64,000 bases of DNA from JBBDJB01 sp040880125 (lineage in GTDB: Bacteria; Planctomycetota; Planctomycetia; Pirellulales; JBBDJB01). Positions 35,056 through 44,964 of the stretch are shown in pieces. Location: positions 124,001 through 188,000 of the forward strand of contig JBBDJB010000052.1 of the NCBI GenBank assembly GCA_040880125.1, in the 5' to 3' direction. A program made the translations under genes and the position numbers. The notes below the pieces were generated by a model, which worked only from the letters and a program-made list of their open reading frames with translations, did not search any database and was not told the origin of the DNA. How positions within the stretch are numbered: the stretch's first letter is position 1; every line of letters begins with the position of its first letter.

Positions 35056-37047
35056 TTAGATAAACACTCGCCGATTATAGATATACCACTCGACCAACAG
35101 CACGAACAGGGCCCCCAGTAGCACGTACTTCCACAACTCCCGTCGGGCGGGTTCCCAGCCTGTGCGACCGTCAACGGTGACGTAGCCGATCTGGATTGCC
35201 TCTTCCGGCCGCGGCCGGATATTACTCTCCGTCTCGTCGAACAGATTGACCGCGAAGTGCCGCTGCTGGCCGCCTTCCTGGCTGATCTGGTAGATCCCGG
35301 CCACCTCGGTGCCATGGAAATGGTAGGTGCCTTGCTGCGAGCGGACCAGTCGCTGCGAGTCGCCCTCGGGCGATCGGACGGTCAACTCCGCGGCAGGTCC
35401 ATCGGCCGACAGCGTCACCGGCTCGCCCGGCCGCACGCTTTGCAGCGAGGTGCCGCCGCTGGGGCGGCCGAGGTACTCGATGACGTTCAGCAGAAACGTG
35501 GGAAAGCTCAAGCGTCCGATGGGCCAGTTCGTATTGAACCGCTGGCCGTCTTCGGCGGTGCTAACGATCTCAAAGCCGAGCACGGCGTCTTCGTAACCGC
35601 CGCGGGGGGCGATGGCCATCAGCTTGCCGCGATCGCCGTCGATCAGCACGGTACCGCCGGTGGGTGGCGATAATGAAAGGCTCTCGGCAACCAGAATGTC
35701 GTCCAGTTCCACAAGCTGCAAAATTGGATGTGCGCGGTTGGTGTCGATCACCTGCGGCCCGCTGATGGTCGGCGGCATGCCGTCCTCGGCGTTCGTCTGC
35801 CACTCGAGCATCGGCGGCAGCCGGCCGATGAACAGCGTGTTCGCCTCCGGCATGGCCTCGGGCCTGCACTGGTCGTAGACCACCAGGTCGTAGACGCCCG
35901 AGGCGGCCTGCTGCTTGTATGCTTCGCTGGCCAGATGCGCCGGCTTGGCAAATTCAACCTGGGCGTGCTCGCGGGCTTGTGAGGTTAGCAGGCCCAAGCG
36001 GAGCGCTTCGTTGCCCGGCGAGACCAGCAGCACCCGGGCGAGCCGCGGCGGATTGACAGCGGCGTAGGCGGTGTCGTCCAGCGCGAGCGAGTCCTTTTCC
36101 TGCAGGACCACGCGCAGCGCGCCGCGCTGCATCTGGCCCAAGTCGAACGCCAGCCCTGTAGCGCCGCCGGCGGCAATGTCGATCTGCTTGGCGTCGAGCA
36201 GTTCGTCCCCTGCGTACAGCTCCGCGGTGCGGGTGACGTCCCGTGGGCCGTAGTTGGCGACTTGCGCAAACGCCTGCCAGCGCGTGCCGTCGACTTCGTC
36301 AGGGCGGGTACTGAAGGCGGTGACGGCCACGTTCTCGGCAGCGGCTTCGCCCAGCGGTACGAAGATGGGCGTGAGGTTTCCCAGCGAGAAGTCAGCCACG
36401 TCGGGAAACTTGCCGTCGCTGAAGATGTACATGTCGGCTGGCATCGAGTCGGCGGCATCGCCTTCGTCACCAGTCGCGCGGGGATCGGCATTGGCCAGAC
36501 CGGCGGCCAGTTGCAGGGCCTCTTTCAGATCGGTAGTGCGCTGGGTCGGTTGGATTTGCCGCAGCCGGTCTCGCAGCAGTCGGCGGTTGTCGGTGAACTC
36601 CTGCACCACCTGGGCGCGATCGGAAAAGCTGACGAGCATGGCGCGGCTGCCGGAGCCCATCTGGTCGATCAGGGCCTCGGTGCGGCGTTTCGCTTCATCG
36701 AGCCGCGTGGGCCGCACGTCGCCGGCCGACATGCTGGCGGAGTTGTCCACCAGGAAAATGAAGCGCTCGCCGGTGAGCGTGGTGCCGCGCCAACCGGGCC
36801 GCAGGACGGCGATCATAATCAGCGCCACCAGCAGAAGCTGAAGCAACAGCAGGATGCTCTTGCGGAGCCGCTGCCAGAGACTGTTGACGTGCAGGTCCTC
36901 GAGCGACTTGCGCCACAAGTACGTGCTGGGCACCTCCAGCGGCTTGCGGCGGAGCTTGAGGAAGTAGAGCGCTACGATGGCCGGCGGCACGCAGGCCAGC
37001 GCCGCCCATCCCCAGGGGCCGAGCATGTTGATGAAGTACTGCCCCAT
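35056..37047 (-). CDS. BatA/VWA-domain membrane protein
   Basis: 663 residues. Two N-terminal helices (AALACVPPAIVALYFLKLRRK; SILLLLQLLLVALIMIAVLRPG) form the BatA N-region. A von Willebrand A domain follows with MIDAS FLVDNSASMSAG (near 97) and the Thr/Asp strand LKEAL..ADMYIFSDGKFPD. A CARDB-like region and a C-terminal helix (KYVLLGALFVLLVEWYIYNRRVF) complete it. It starts by a one-base TGATG overlap with the DUF58 gene stop, so both are coupled. Within MoxR/VWA clusters such proteins assemble or load partner complexes in the envelope. Confidence 0.88.
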   Translation of the reverse strand: MGQYFINMLGPWGWAALACVPPAIVALYFLKLRRKPLEVPSTYLWRKSLEDLHVNSLWQRLRKSILLLLQLLLVALIMIAVLRPGWRGTTLTGERFIFLVDNSASMSAGDVRPTRLDEAKRRTEALIDQMGSGSRAMLVSFSDRAQVVQEFTDNRRLLRDRLRQIQPTQRTTDLKEALQLAAGLANADPRATGDEGDAADSMPADMYIFSDGKFPDVADFSLGNLTPIFVPLGEAAAENVAVTAFSTRPDEVDGTRWQAFAQVANYGPRDVTRTAELYAGDELLDAKQIDIAAGGATGLAFDLGQMQRGALRVVLQEKDSLALDDTAYAAVNPPRLARVLLVSPGNEALRLGLLTSQAREHAQVEFAKPAHLASEAYKQQAASGVYDLVVYDQCRPEAMPEANTLFIGRLPPMLEWQTNAEDGMPPTISGPQVIDTNRAHPILQLVELDDILVAESLSLSPPTGGTVLIDGDRGKLMAIAPRGGYEDAVLGFEIVSTAEDGQRFNTNWPIGRLSFPTFLLNVIEYLGRPSGGTSLQSVRPGEPVTLSADGPAAELTVRSPEGDSQRLVRSQQGTYHFHGTEVAGIYQISQEGGQQRHFAVNLFDETESNIRPRPEEAIQIGYVTVDGRTGWEPARRELWKYVLLGALFVLLVEWYIYNRRVFI

Positions 37048-37940
37048 CAGCGCACCAGCCCCCTGCTGCGAAGATAACTCGAAACCAACTCCTGCACGCC
37101 AAGCTGATTGTTGGCCAACAGGTAAACCATGTCGCGCCGCGTGCAGAACTCCCGCGCGCCGGAGACGAAGGCCTCGAGCGTCTTCTTGTAGCGGGCCAAG
37201 AGCGGCGCGCTGATCGAGATCTCGGCGACGTCCTCATCCTCGCAGTCGACGAGCTTCAGGTCGCCCTGCATGTCCGGATCGAGCTCCTCGGCCGACAGCA
37301 CGTGGATCACGTAGACGTCCATCCGCTGGCTCATCAGGAAGCGGAGCGCGACTTCGTAGCCGTCCTTGTCCATCAGGTCGCTGACGAGCACGACGATCCC
37401 GCGGCCGGTGTTGCGGAGGCAGAAATTCTTCACGCCCTCCAGCAGCGACACTCTCTCGCCCGGCTGTATGTGCTCCAACTTGTCGAGCATCCGCCAGACG
37501 TTGGCTCGGCCTCGAAGCGCCGACGAGCGGTGGCGCAGCGGCTGGCCGAGCGTTTCGATTTTCACGCGATCGGTGCGGATCAACCCGACAAAGCCCAGTG
37601 CGGCGGCCAGGCGGCGGCCGAAATCGAGCTTGGTCGGCTCGCCGAAGTTCATTGACTCGCTGGCGTCCAAGAGCACGTAGAAATGCAGATCCTCCTCTTC
37701 GAGGAACAGCTTCAAGAACAGCCGGTCGAGCCGGGCGTACATGTTCCAATCAAGGAAGCGGAGGTCGTCGCCGTGGACGTAGTTGCGGAAATCGGCGAAC
37801 TCGACGCTCTGCCCCTTGCGCTTGCTGCGGCGCTCGCCTTTGATGCGCCCGCGGAAGACCTTGCGCGTCACCAGTTCCAGGCGCTCAAGCTGGGCCATCA
37901 GGTCCGGCGGCAAAAGTTCGGTGGGGGAGGTCGTGCTCAT
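37047..37940 (-). CDS. DUF58-domain protein (VWA-like) of the MoxR cluster
   Basis: 297 residues from ATG 37940; the frame upstream to 38141 has no DUF58 features. The DUF58 signature is GDDLRFLDWNMYARLDRLFLKLFLEEEDLHFYVLLDASESM, with a VWA-like DxSxS (LLDASES), followed by the second VWA strand GIVVLVSDLMDKDGYEVALRFLMSQ. It is soluble, without transmembrane segments. In MoxR clusters the DUF58 gene normally follows the ATPase, as here. The C-terminus overlaps the start of the next gene. Confidence 0.88.
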   Translation of the reverse strand: MSTTSPTELLPPDLMAQLERLELVTRKVFRGRIKGERRSKRKGQSVEFADFRNYVHGDDLRFLDWNMYARLDRLFLKLFLEEEDLHFYVLLDASESMNFGEPTKLDFGRRLAAALGFVGLIRTDRVKIETLGQPLRHRSSALRGRANVWRMLDKLEHIQPGERVSLLEGVKNFCLRNTGRGIVVLVSDLMDKDGYEVALRFLMSQRMDVYVIHVLSAEELDPDMQGDLKLVDCEDEDVAEISISAPLLARYKKTLEAFVSGAREFCTRRDMVYLLANNQLGVQELVSSYLRSRGLVR

Positions 37941-38171
37941 ACGTAGCTGTTCGTTTCGCTTGGTGCCGGCCGGCGGCGGCGTTGGACACGTCGCCGGAGT
38001 TATTCGATGCGTAGACTCGTTCCTTTTCCGCAAAACACCCGGGCCGCCGCGGTTTTCCAATTGGATACGGCCTCCGGGCGGCCTTGATTGCCTTCTCGAC
38101 GTCAAATCGGCACTTGGACGGCCCTCTTTTTGCCTGTCCATTAGGGGCGGTGGTACCTGCCGCGATCCGGC

Positions 38172-39188
<1,017 letters not shown>

Positions 39189-39262
39189 TAGTTTGGTCTC
39201 TTGGGTAAACAGTTATTCGAGTTTTCGATGGACTTCTTCAGAACGTTGCTCGAAGGCAAACT

Positions 39263-39283
39263 CCCTCTCCCTTTGGGAGAGGG
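39263..39283. repeat. CCCTCTCCC/GGGAGAGGG palindrome
   Basis: Perfect 9-bp stem around a three-base loop (TTT). Same sequence family as the palindromes at 32690-32708, 39451-39472 and 63300-63328. Confidence 0.7.
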
Positions 39284-39450
39284 CCTTGTCGGCAATGGTT
39301 GGTGAATTTTCCAATTCGTTGGAGGCGTTGACGAAAGCTTTGTTTCTGAAAAGGCTCCGGGCGTGTTTCATGGCGACCTTCGCGTTGCGAGTTGCAAACG
39401 AGCGTGACGCGTGGCGAACAGTAACCATTTGTTTATACCCCCTCTCCCTG

Positions 39451-39472
39451 CCCTCTCCCCGAGGGGAGAGGG
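39451..39472. repeat. CCCTCTCCCC/GGGGAGAGGG palindrome
   Basis: Perfect 10-bp stem around a two-base loop, followed by ATTTTGGG on the plus strand. A partial extra copy of the left arm lies just upstream (39440-39448). Confidence 0.7.
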
Positions 39473-39493
39473 ATTTTGGGCGTTCCGCTTTTC

Positions 39494-39568
39494 ACTGCCG
39501 CACCGGAGCTACCGGATTACTGCCGCACCGGAGCTACCGGATTACTGCCGCACCGGAGCTACCGGATT
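39494..39568. repeat. Three perfect 25-bp tandem repeats
   Basis: Three identical units starting at 39494, 39519 and 39544. Each contains CCGG-AGCTA-CCGG, an imperfect dyad. They sit immediately beyond the stop codon of the large VWA gene (39576). 25 is not a multiple of three, so they are not coding repeats. Confidence 0.85.
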
Positions 39569-39575
39569 ACGCGAC

Positions 39576-42500
39576 CTATCGCTTCTCTTTGTTCCGCTCT
39601 TCCCACACTTGTTTCTTGGCCTTCAGCAGACGGCTAGTGTACGTTTCCTGCTCGGGCTGGACTTCCTCGACGGCCACGCCTCGCGCCGACGATGCAGCGG
39701 GTTGTTTCGCTTCGCGCGATGGCGCGCCCTGCTCCTGCAAGGCGCCGGGTTGCACGTGCACGTCGTCGACCGGCTCAAATCGGGTCGAGGCGCGGCGCTG
39801 CTCGATCTGCTCGCCGATCTGTGCCTTGCGGCTCCGAAGGCGGCTCATTACTTCGCCTTCCGGCACCGCCTGCTGGCGGCGGAGTACACGCTCGCGCACA
39901 CGTACGGCCAGCGGCGCCACCCAGGCCAGGTCGACATGCACCCGGCGGACGAAGACGTCGGCGAAGAACAGGCACGCCGCGCCCAACACCAGCAAATGCC
40001 AGATATCCTGACTGGCGGTCGCCTTGGGCAGGTCGCGGCGGAATGGATTGATCTCGGCGATGGTGGCGGCGTCGGCACCGCTGATCTGGTCGATGTACTG
40101 ACCCGGCTGCCCGCCGGTAGGAGTTAGCCCGGCCAGGCTCCGCAGCAGCGGTTCGTTCGTCTCCCGGTCGCGAAACTCGTCGGAGTAGCCGACGTTGATG
40201 CCGGTGCGCAGCGGTGTCTGCCCCGCGCCCGGATTGACGATCACAAAGTAGCTGCCCGAGGTCTGGGCGTCGAACTCGCCCACGTAGCGGCCGGGAGCGG
40301 TCTGGCGAAAGTCGACGTCGATCGGCTCCATGTCCGGCCCGACCACCGAGCCGGCCATGCTGAGGAAGTTCAAAAACGTATCGTCCTGGTCGAGCGCCGT
40401 GACGACCAGTTGGGCTTTGCCGTCGCGGACGTCCGAGGCCAGCGTGAACTTGCCGCCGTCGCCGGTGGGTCGCATCGACCAGCGGACGATCTGGCTGAAC
40501 AGCTTGTCGTAGTTTTCCCAGCCGGTCCACTGCGTGGCCCAGCGGCGGCCGGCGTCGGTCGTCCAGGCGACGGCCTTTCCCAGCCCGTAGGTCCAACTGG
40601 CCAGGATGGTGGCGTTGGCCCGTTCGGTCGGCTTGGGCGAGGCGAGCGACACCTCCACCAGGTTGTTTGACTTGACGGTGGTCAGCACAAGGCCGGTGAT
40701 CGGCGGCAGGTTGCGGCTGACTCCCTTGATCATCTCGTGCGGGAAGACCATCTGCGGCGTCATGCCGCCCGGATCTTCCAGGATCAAGGGCCGGGCGATG
40801 CGGCGGGCTTCGCGGATGAAGATGCGGGGGATGGCGGCCGGGTTTTGGACGGAGTAGAACTTGCCGCCGCCTGCCTGGGCGACGTCCATCAACTGGTTTT
40901 GTTCCGCGTCCACGCCGATGGCCACGCACGAGACGGTCATCTTCAGCCGCCGCGCCTGCCGGGCGAGCTCGACGTAGCCCGTGCCGTTGGTGTGGCCGTC
41001 GGTCAGCAGAATCATGTGCTTGACCGAGGCATCGACGTTCTGTAGCGCCTGATGGGCCTCGAGCATCGCCGGGTACATGTTCGTGCCGCCGGAGGACGTG
41101 AGGCGGCCGATCATGTTGGCGATCCGCGCCGGATCTTGCACCGGTTGCATGGGCACCGTCCAAATGGCCTGCGTGTCGAATGCGACCACGCCGATCGAGT
41201 CGCGGGGGCCCATCACTTTGGCGGCCTCGACCGCGGCCACTTTGCTCAGCTCGATCTTCTCGCCAGACATCGAACCGGAGCGGTCGATGACCAGCGCCAG
41301 CGCGCCGACCGGCACTACCTTCGGGCTTTTCACCTGGAAGTCCACCGGCATGGCCTTTTCCAGCTCGGTATTCGTCCAGCCGCCGGCGCCGAAGCTGTTC
41401 GGCCCGCCCATCATGATGAGGCCGCTGCCCAGCTCGTGCGTGTTCTGCACGAGCATGTCGATCTGCTCGTCGCTGAAGTGGGAGATATTGTTGGCGTTCT
41501 CGCCGCTGCTGCGGGGGACGTTCGCCAGGATGACCGTATCGTAGCGTTGCAATTCGGCCAGGCTCGAGAAGAGCTGGTCGCTCGGCTGCACGGTCACTTC
41601 CAGGTTCTCGTTCCGCAGCCGCTCGACCAGGTGATCGAACTCGCCGGGCGATTGCCAGTCCTCGATCAGCAGCACCTGGCCTCGGCCGCGGACATAAGTG
41701 AAGGTGGTGCCGCGATTGTTCTGCGGCATGGCGTCGCTGGCCGGATCGTCGGGAATGAAGCGGGCTTCGTACGTGTAGAAGTCCGGCTGGTCGATCTCCT
41801 CGCGGACCGTCAGCACGCGCTTGCCCGGCGGCAGCTCGATGTCCTGCGCGGCCAGCGTCTCCTCGCGGTCGCTCGACTTGCGGACGATCCGCAGCTTGCC
41901 GCCGATTGGCGCAGGGTTGGACTCGGGCGCGTCGCGGTTGAGCACCACGCGCAGATTGAACGGCTGCCCACGGCGGACGTCCGACGGCAGGATCAGTTTC
42001 TCGACGGCCACCTCGCCGCGCGAGGCGAGGTGGATCGGCACGACGTCGATGCCCACTCCGGACTCCACCAGCGCCCGGGCCTGCTGGCGGGCGTCGCCCA
42101 GATTCTCATTGCCGTCGGTCAGCAGGACGAGCCGCTTGGAGGAGTCGTGCGGAAAGAGGGCCCTGGCGAGCTTCATGGCCCCGGCCAGGTTCGAGTACTG
42201 CGGATCGAGCGTGCTCTCGATCGTCGGCGGCATTTTCAGCTCGAAGTCGTACGGCGGCACTTCGACGGCGGCTTCGCGTCCGAACACGACCACGCCGGCG
42301 CGGTCCTCCCGTTCGCGGTCGCGGTGCTGGGCGACCGAGGCGTTGACGTACTCGGTCATCCAGCGGCGATCGGCCTCGGGCACGCTCAGCGACTCGTCCA
42401 GCACGTAGATGACGGTCATGCGGTCGCTGGTCCGCACGTACTGGGCTTCGGCCAACGCCATCACGATCAGCACCAGGACGACGGTCCGCACCGCCAGGGC

Positions 42501-42623
42501 CAGCAGGCGCCGCGCACCCCCCAAGCCGGAGAGGCTGCGGAAGGTCAACAGCCACACCAGCGGGACCAGCGCCAGCAGCGCCAGGAACCAAGGGCTATCG
42601 AAGGCCAGGGAATAGTCGAGCAT
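39576..42623 (-). CDS. Large double-VWA membrane protein with glutamine-amidotransferase-like segment
   Basis: 1015 residues. Two N-terminal helices (PWFLALLALVPLVWLLTF; LLALAVRTVVLVLIVMALAEAQYV) precede a first VWA domain (IYVLDESLSVPEAD near 72; LVLLTDGNENLGDA near 165). A later segment GQVLLIEDWQSPGEFDHLVERLR... DTVILANVPRSSGENANNISHFSDEQIDMLVQNTHELGSGLIMMGG resembles class I amidotransferase-like domains, as in related planctomycetal proteins. A second VWA domain has a complete MIDAS (LVIDRSGSMSGEKIELSK near 444; MILLTDGHTNGTGY near 545). A C-terminal helix (DIWHLLVLGAACLFFADVFV) and a long basic/Gln tail end it. It is the first gene of the MoxR cluster. Confidence 0.85.
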   Translation of the reverse strand: MLDYSLAFDSPWFLALLALVPLVWLLTFRSLSGLGGARRLLALAVRTVVLVLIVMALAEAQYVRTSDRMTVIYVLDESLSVPEADRRWMTEYVNASVAQHRDREREDRAGVVVFGREAAVEVPPYDFELKMPPTIESTLDPQYSNLAGAMKLARALFPHDSSKRLVLLTDGNENLGDARQQARALVESGVGIDVVPIHLASRGEVAVEKLILPSDVRRGQPFNLRVVLNRDAPESNPAPIGGKLRIVRKSSDREETLAAQDIELPPGKRVLTVREEIDQPDFYTYEARFIPDDPASDAMPQNNRGTTFTYVRGRGQVLLIEDWQSPGEFDHLVERLRNENLEVTVQPSDQLFSSLAELQRYDTVILANVPRSSGENANNISHFSDEQIDMLVQNTHELGSGLIMMGGPNSFGAGGWTNTELEKAMPVDFQVKSPKVVPVGALALVIDRSGSMSGEKIELSKVAAVEAAKVMGPRDSIGVVAFDTQAIWTVPMQPVQDPARIANMIGRLTSSGGTNMYPAMLEAHQALQNVDASVKHMILLTDGHTNGTGYVELARQARRLKMTVSCVAIGVDAEQNQLMDVAQAGGGKFYSVQNPAAIPRIFIREARRIARPLILEDPGGMTPQMVFPHEMIKGVSRNLPPITGLVLTTVKSNNLVEVSLASPKPTERANATILASWTYGLGKAVAWTTDAGRRWATQWTGWENYDKLFSQIVRWSMRPTGDGGKFTLASDVRDGKAQLVVTALDQDDTFLNFLSMAGSVVGPDMEPIDVDFRQTAPGRYVGEFDAQTSGSYFVIVNPGAGQTPLRTGINVGYSDEFRDRETNEPLLRSLAGLTPTGGQPGQYIDQISGADAATIAEINPFRRDLPKATASQDIWHLLVLGAACLFFADVFVRRVHVDLAWVAPLAVRVRERVLRRQQAVPEGEVMSRLRSRKAQIGEQIEQRRASTRFEPVDDVHVQPGALQEQGAPSREAKQPAASSARGVAVEEVQPEQETYTSRLLKAKKQVWEERNKEKR

Positions 42624-42775
42624 GCCCGTTACAGCCGGAGCCGCCGCGCGGGTGGTTGTCGGTTATCAGGTCGTAAGGGCACCGCCGGCGAAGCGCGTAC
42701 TGGGGCGATACGGTTTCCTCTTCTCTGGTTCTGTGGAACACAGAAAAGGATTCCGTACGTTTGCCTTGTAAAGTA

Positions 42776-42797
42776 CCGACAGGGATGTCTGTGCCAC
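42776..42797 (-). repeat. GTGGCACAGACA hairpin, single-module copy
   Basis: Read on the minus strand it matches 32636-32657 with one mismatch over 22 bases, and 63255-63276 and 63415-63436 with a few. Here it is not followed by the C/T-rich palindrome. Confidence 0.7.
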
Positions 42798-42864
42798 CGG
42801 CCTCGTTCTAGCTCAATTCCGCTACACGGGTACCGGCTGAACTGTCACCCGTTCAGCGACACGG

Positions 42865-42889
42865 CTGAATTCTAGCGAATTCAGCTACG
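42865..42889 (-). repeat. 25-bp dispersed repeat, inverted copy
   Basis: The minus-strand reading of this stretch (CGTAGCTGAATTCGC...) equals 63349-63373 with two mismatches over 25 bases. It contains GAATTC flanked by inverted CTGAATTC/GAATTCAG, so it can form a short hairpin. Confidence 0.7.
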
Positions 42890-43168
42890 CAGTCCGTGCA
42901 ACGCGGACGCTCACCCCGGCCGAACCGTCCTACTTCCAGTGTAAGCGTTTGCCCCCGCGGTGTGCCATATTCCAGCGCGCAAGTGCGGCCGGCCCGAGGG
43001 CGTACGCTTCGTATTCGGGCGCGGGGCGTCGATCTTGCGAGGTTCGGCCGTCGACCGGCAAAGCCTTCCCAGCCGGCGCGATCTTCCGCGCGCGGCAGCC
43101 GATTTCCCGGTCGGCCGGGTGGCCCGGCGACCGGCCGATCTCGCCACCCCAGCGGGGCGCAGCGGACC

Positions 43169-43198
43169 TTGACCACCGCGCGCAACGATCAGTATAGT
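43169..43198 (+). promoter_or_regulatory. Sigma70-type promoter of the sua5-phosphatase gene
   Basis: TTGACC (43169-43174), an 18-base spacer and TATAGT (43193-43198). Predicted start near 43205, about 125 bases before the ATG used for the fusion protein. Confidence 0.6.
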
Positions 43199-43329
43199 AA
43201 GCTATTACGCTCAGATTGCACGCTTCGTCTCGGCGTGGCGGCGACCTGGCGAGGATGGTTTGGCCTCAGCCGTGGCTGAGCGGCTTCTCGAACCTTCGTA
43301 CGTCGGCCGACGACGGGAAAATCGTGGCC

Positions 43330-44451
43330 ATGGCCCCGGTCGTAATTGATATCCGCAGCGCGGATGATTCGCGCGATGTCGTCCACCGCGCGGTGCAAGC
43401 GTTGGCGGAGGGCCAGCTCGTGGCCTTTCCCACCGAAACGGTCTACGGCCTGGCGGCTTCTGCCCTGCATCCGCAGGCGGTCGAGCGGCTGAAGGAGGTC
43501 AAGGGGCGCAAAGCGAGCCACCCGTTCGCCTTGGCGGTCAAAAGCCCTGAGGAAGCGATGGACTACGTGCCGGACATGTCCGCTACCGCACAACGACTGG
43601 CCCGCCGTTGCTGGCCGGGGCCGGTGACGCTCGTGGTGGACGACGCCCATCCGGACAGCCTCATCGGGCAGCTTCCCCAGCACGTCCGCGAGACGATCGC
43701 GCCGGAGTCGGTGCTGGGGATGCGGGTGCCGGCGCATCCGATGATTCTCGATGTGATGCGGATGCTGGCCGGCCCCCTGGTGCTGACCAGCGCCAACAAG
43801 TCCGGCGCCAGCGATCCCGTGACCGCCGATGAAGTGGTGCAGGCGCTCGGCGAGGAGATTCAACTGGTGCTGGACGACGGGCCCAGCCGATTCGGGCAGC
43901 CGTCGTCGGTCGTGCGGGTGATCGGGAACAAGTTCGAGGTACTGCGCGAGGGCGTGGTGCCGGAAGCGACGGTCCGCCGGCTGGCGGCCACGATGGTGCT
44001 ATTCGTGTGCACCGGAAACACCTGCCGTAGCCCGATGGCCGAGGCGATGTTTCGGCACGCAGTAGCGGCGCGGCTGGGCTGCAAACCGGAGGAGTTGGAA
44101 GACCGCGGCGTGATTGTGATGTCGGCCGGTATCTCGGCGATGCCGGGCGGCCGATCCGCGCCCGAGTCGGAAAGCATCATGCAGGAGATGGGTCTTTCAC
44201 TGGACAGTCACGCCTCGCAGCCGCTGACCGATCAGCTTGTGCGGCACGCGGATATGGTCGTCGTGATGACGCGGGCGCACCGGCAGGCGATCCTATCGCA
44301 TTGGCCGGAGGCCGCCGCCCGAGTGCGGCTGTTGCGCCACGATGACGGCGATATCGCCGACCCGATCGGCGGTCCGCTGGAGGTCTATCGGGCGTGCGCG
44401 CAGCAGATCAAGGCGGAACTACCGGCTTTGGTCAGCCAACTGGATGTGTGA
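43330..44451 (+). CDS. Threonylcarbamoyl-AMP synthase fused to low-molecular-weight phosphatase
   Basis: 373 residues from ATG 43330 (MAPVVIDIRSADD). Residues up to about 205 are Sua5/YrdC: FPTETVYGLAASA, KGRKASHPFALAV, PGPVTLVV and TSANKSGAS, which makes threonylcarbamoyl-AMP for the t6A37 modification of tRNAs that read ANN codons. Residues from about 220 on are a low-molecular-weight protein phosphatase: the P-loop VCTGNTCRSPMAEAMF and the acid DIADP (D-P motif) near the end. In Bacillus the equivalent genes ywlC, ywlE and ywlF (rpiB) lie close together; here the first two are fused and rpiB is next. A longer N-terminus from 43216 is open but has no family features. Confidence 0.92.
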   Translation: MAPVVIDIRSADDSRDVVHRAVQALAEGQLVAFPTETVYGLAASALHPQAVERLKEVKGRKASHPFALAVKSPEEAMDYVPDMSATAQRLARRCWPGPVTLVVDDAHPDSLIGQLPQHVRETIAPESVLGMRVPAHPMILDVMRMLAGPLVLTSANKSGASDPVTADEVVQALGEEIQLVLDDGPSRFGQPSSVVRVIGNKFEVLREGVVPEATVRRLAATMVLFVCTGNTCRSPMAEAMFRHAVAARLGCKPEELEDRGVIVMSAGISAMPGGRSAPESESIMQEMGLSLDSHASQPLTDQLVRHADMVVVMTRAHRQAILSHWPEAAARVRLLRHDDGDIADPIGGPLEVYRACAQQIKAELPALVSQLDV

Positions 44452-44511
44452 TTTACCATAAGCGGCTTTACGGTCCCGCGGGGAAATACGGTACGTTCTG
44501 GAGACGGTCTG

Positions 44512-44964
44512 ATGCGTATTGCAATTGGCAGCGATCACCGAGGATTCAATCTCAAGACGAAGGTGAGCGCGTATCTCGACGAGAAGGGTCACGAGATCCA
44601 GGACATCGGCACCTGCTCCTCGGACTGCGTCGACTATCCGGACATCGCCGCCCAGGTGGGCGAAAAGGTCAGCCGCCAGGAGGTCGACCGCGGCATTCTG
44701 ATCTGCGGTTCCGGCATCGGTATGGCGATCGTCGCCAACAAGTTCGCCGGCGTGCGCGCCGCGCCCTGCTACGACGAACTGACCGCCGAAATGAGCCGCC
44801 GTCACAACGACTTGAATGTGCTGTGCCTTTCTTCGGACATGCTCGGCGAGCGGCTGGTCGATCGGCTGGTCGACATCTGGATCATGACCGAGTTCGAAGG
44901 CGGCCGCCACGCCCGACGTGTGGAAAAGATCTGCCAGATCGAGCAGCAGCAGTCGGGCGCGTGA
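44512..44964 (+). CDS. rpiB: Ribose-5-phosphate isomerase B (cysteine type)
   Basis: 150 residues. It interconverts ribose-5-phosphate and ribulose-5-phosphate. The start MRIAIGSDHRGFNLK is the family start. The catalytic Cys of E. coli RpiB (Cys66) is kept in ILICGSGIGMAIVANK, and the substrate His/Arg residues are in SRRHNDLNVLCL and EGGRHARRV. It follows the Sua5 fusion by 60 bases on the same strand, probably in one operon. A second rpiB at 62778 lacks this Cys. Confidence 0.94.
   Translation: MRIAIGSDHRGFNLKTKVSAYLDEKGHEIQDIGTCSSDCVDYPDIAAQVGEKVSRQEVDRGILICGSGIGMAIVANKFAGVRAAPCYDELTAEMSRRHNDLNVLCLSSDMLGERLVDRLVDIWIMTEFEGGRHARRVEKICQIEQQQSGA

Larger units (their letters stand above)
39189..39575. 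other. Repeat-rich gap inside the MoxR/VWA cluster
   Basis: 387 bases with no convincing gene. It holds two palindromes of the CCCTCTCCC family (39263-39283 and 39451-39472) and a three-copy 25-bp tandem repeat (39494-39568), so the large VWA gene is separated from moxR by repeat sequence. Confidence 0.65.
42624..43329. other. Gap of about 700 bases with repeats and the sua5-fusion promoter
   Basis: No convincing gene. Short ORFs here, such as 42853-43185 on the minus strand, are Arg/Pro-rich and have no recognisable pattern. It contains an inverted-orientation copy of the GTGGCACAGACA hairpin (42776-42797) and a 25-bp element (42865-42889) that recurs at 63349-63373. The right end has a promoter (43169-43198) for the fusion gene; the frame of that gene stays open to 43216. 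Confidence 0.6.

Noticed and set aside
39494..39568. Possible CRISPR array
   Set aside because: The three 25-bp units are back to back without spacers, and no cas genes are in the window.
41052..42875. 607-codon plus-strand ORF opposite the large VWA gene
   Set aside because: It is a shadow frame in high-GC DNA, with His/Arg/Asp-rich monotony and no domains; the minus-strand frame has complete VWA motifs.
42853..43185. Minus-strand ORF of 110 codons in the gap before the sua5 fusion
   Set aside because: Arg/Pro/Gly-rich, overlaps the promoter region and has no ribosome-binding site or family pattern.
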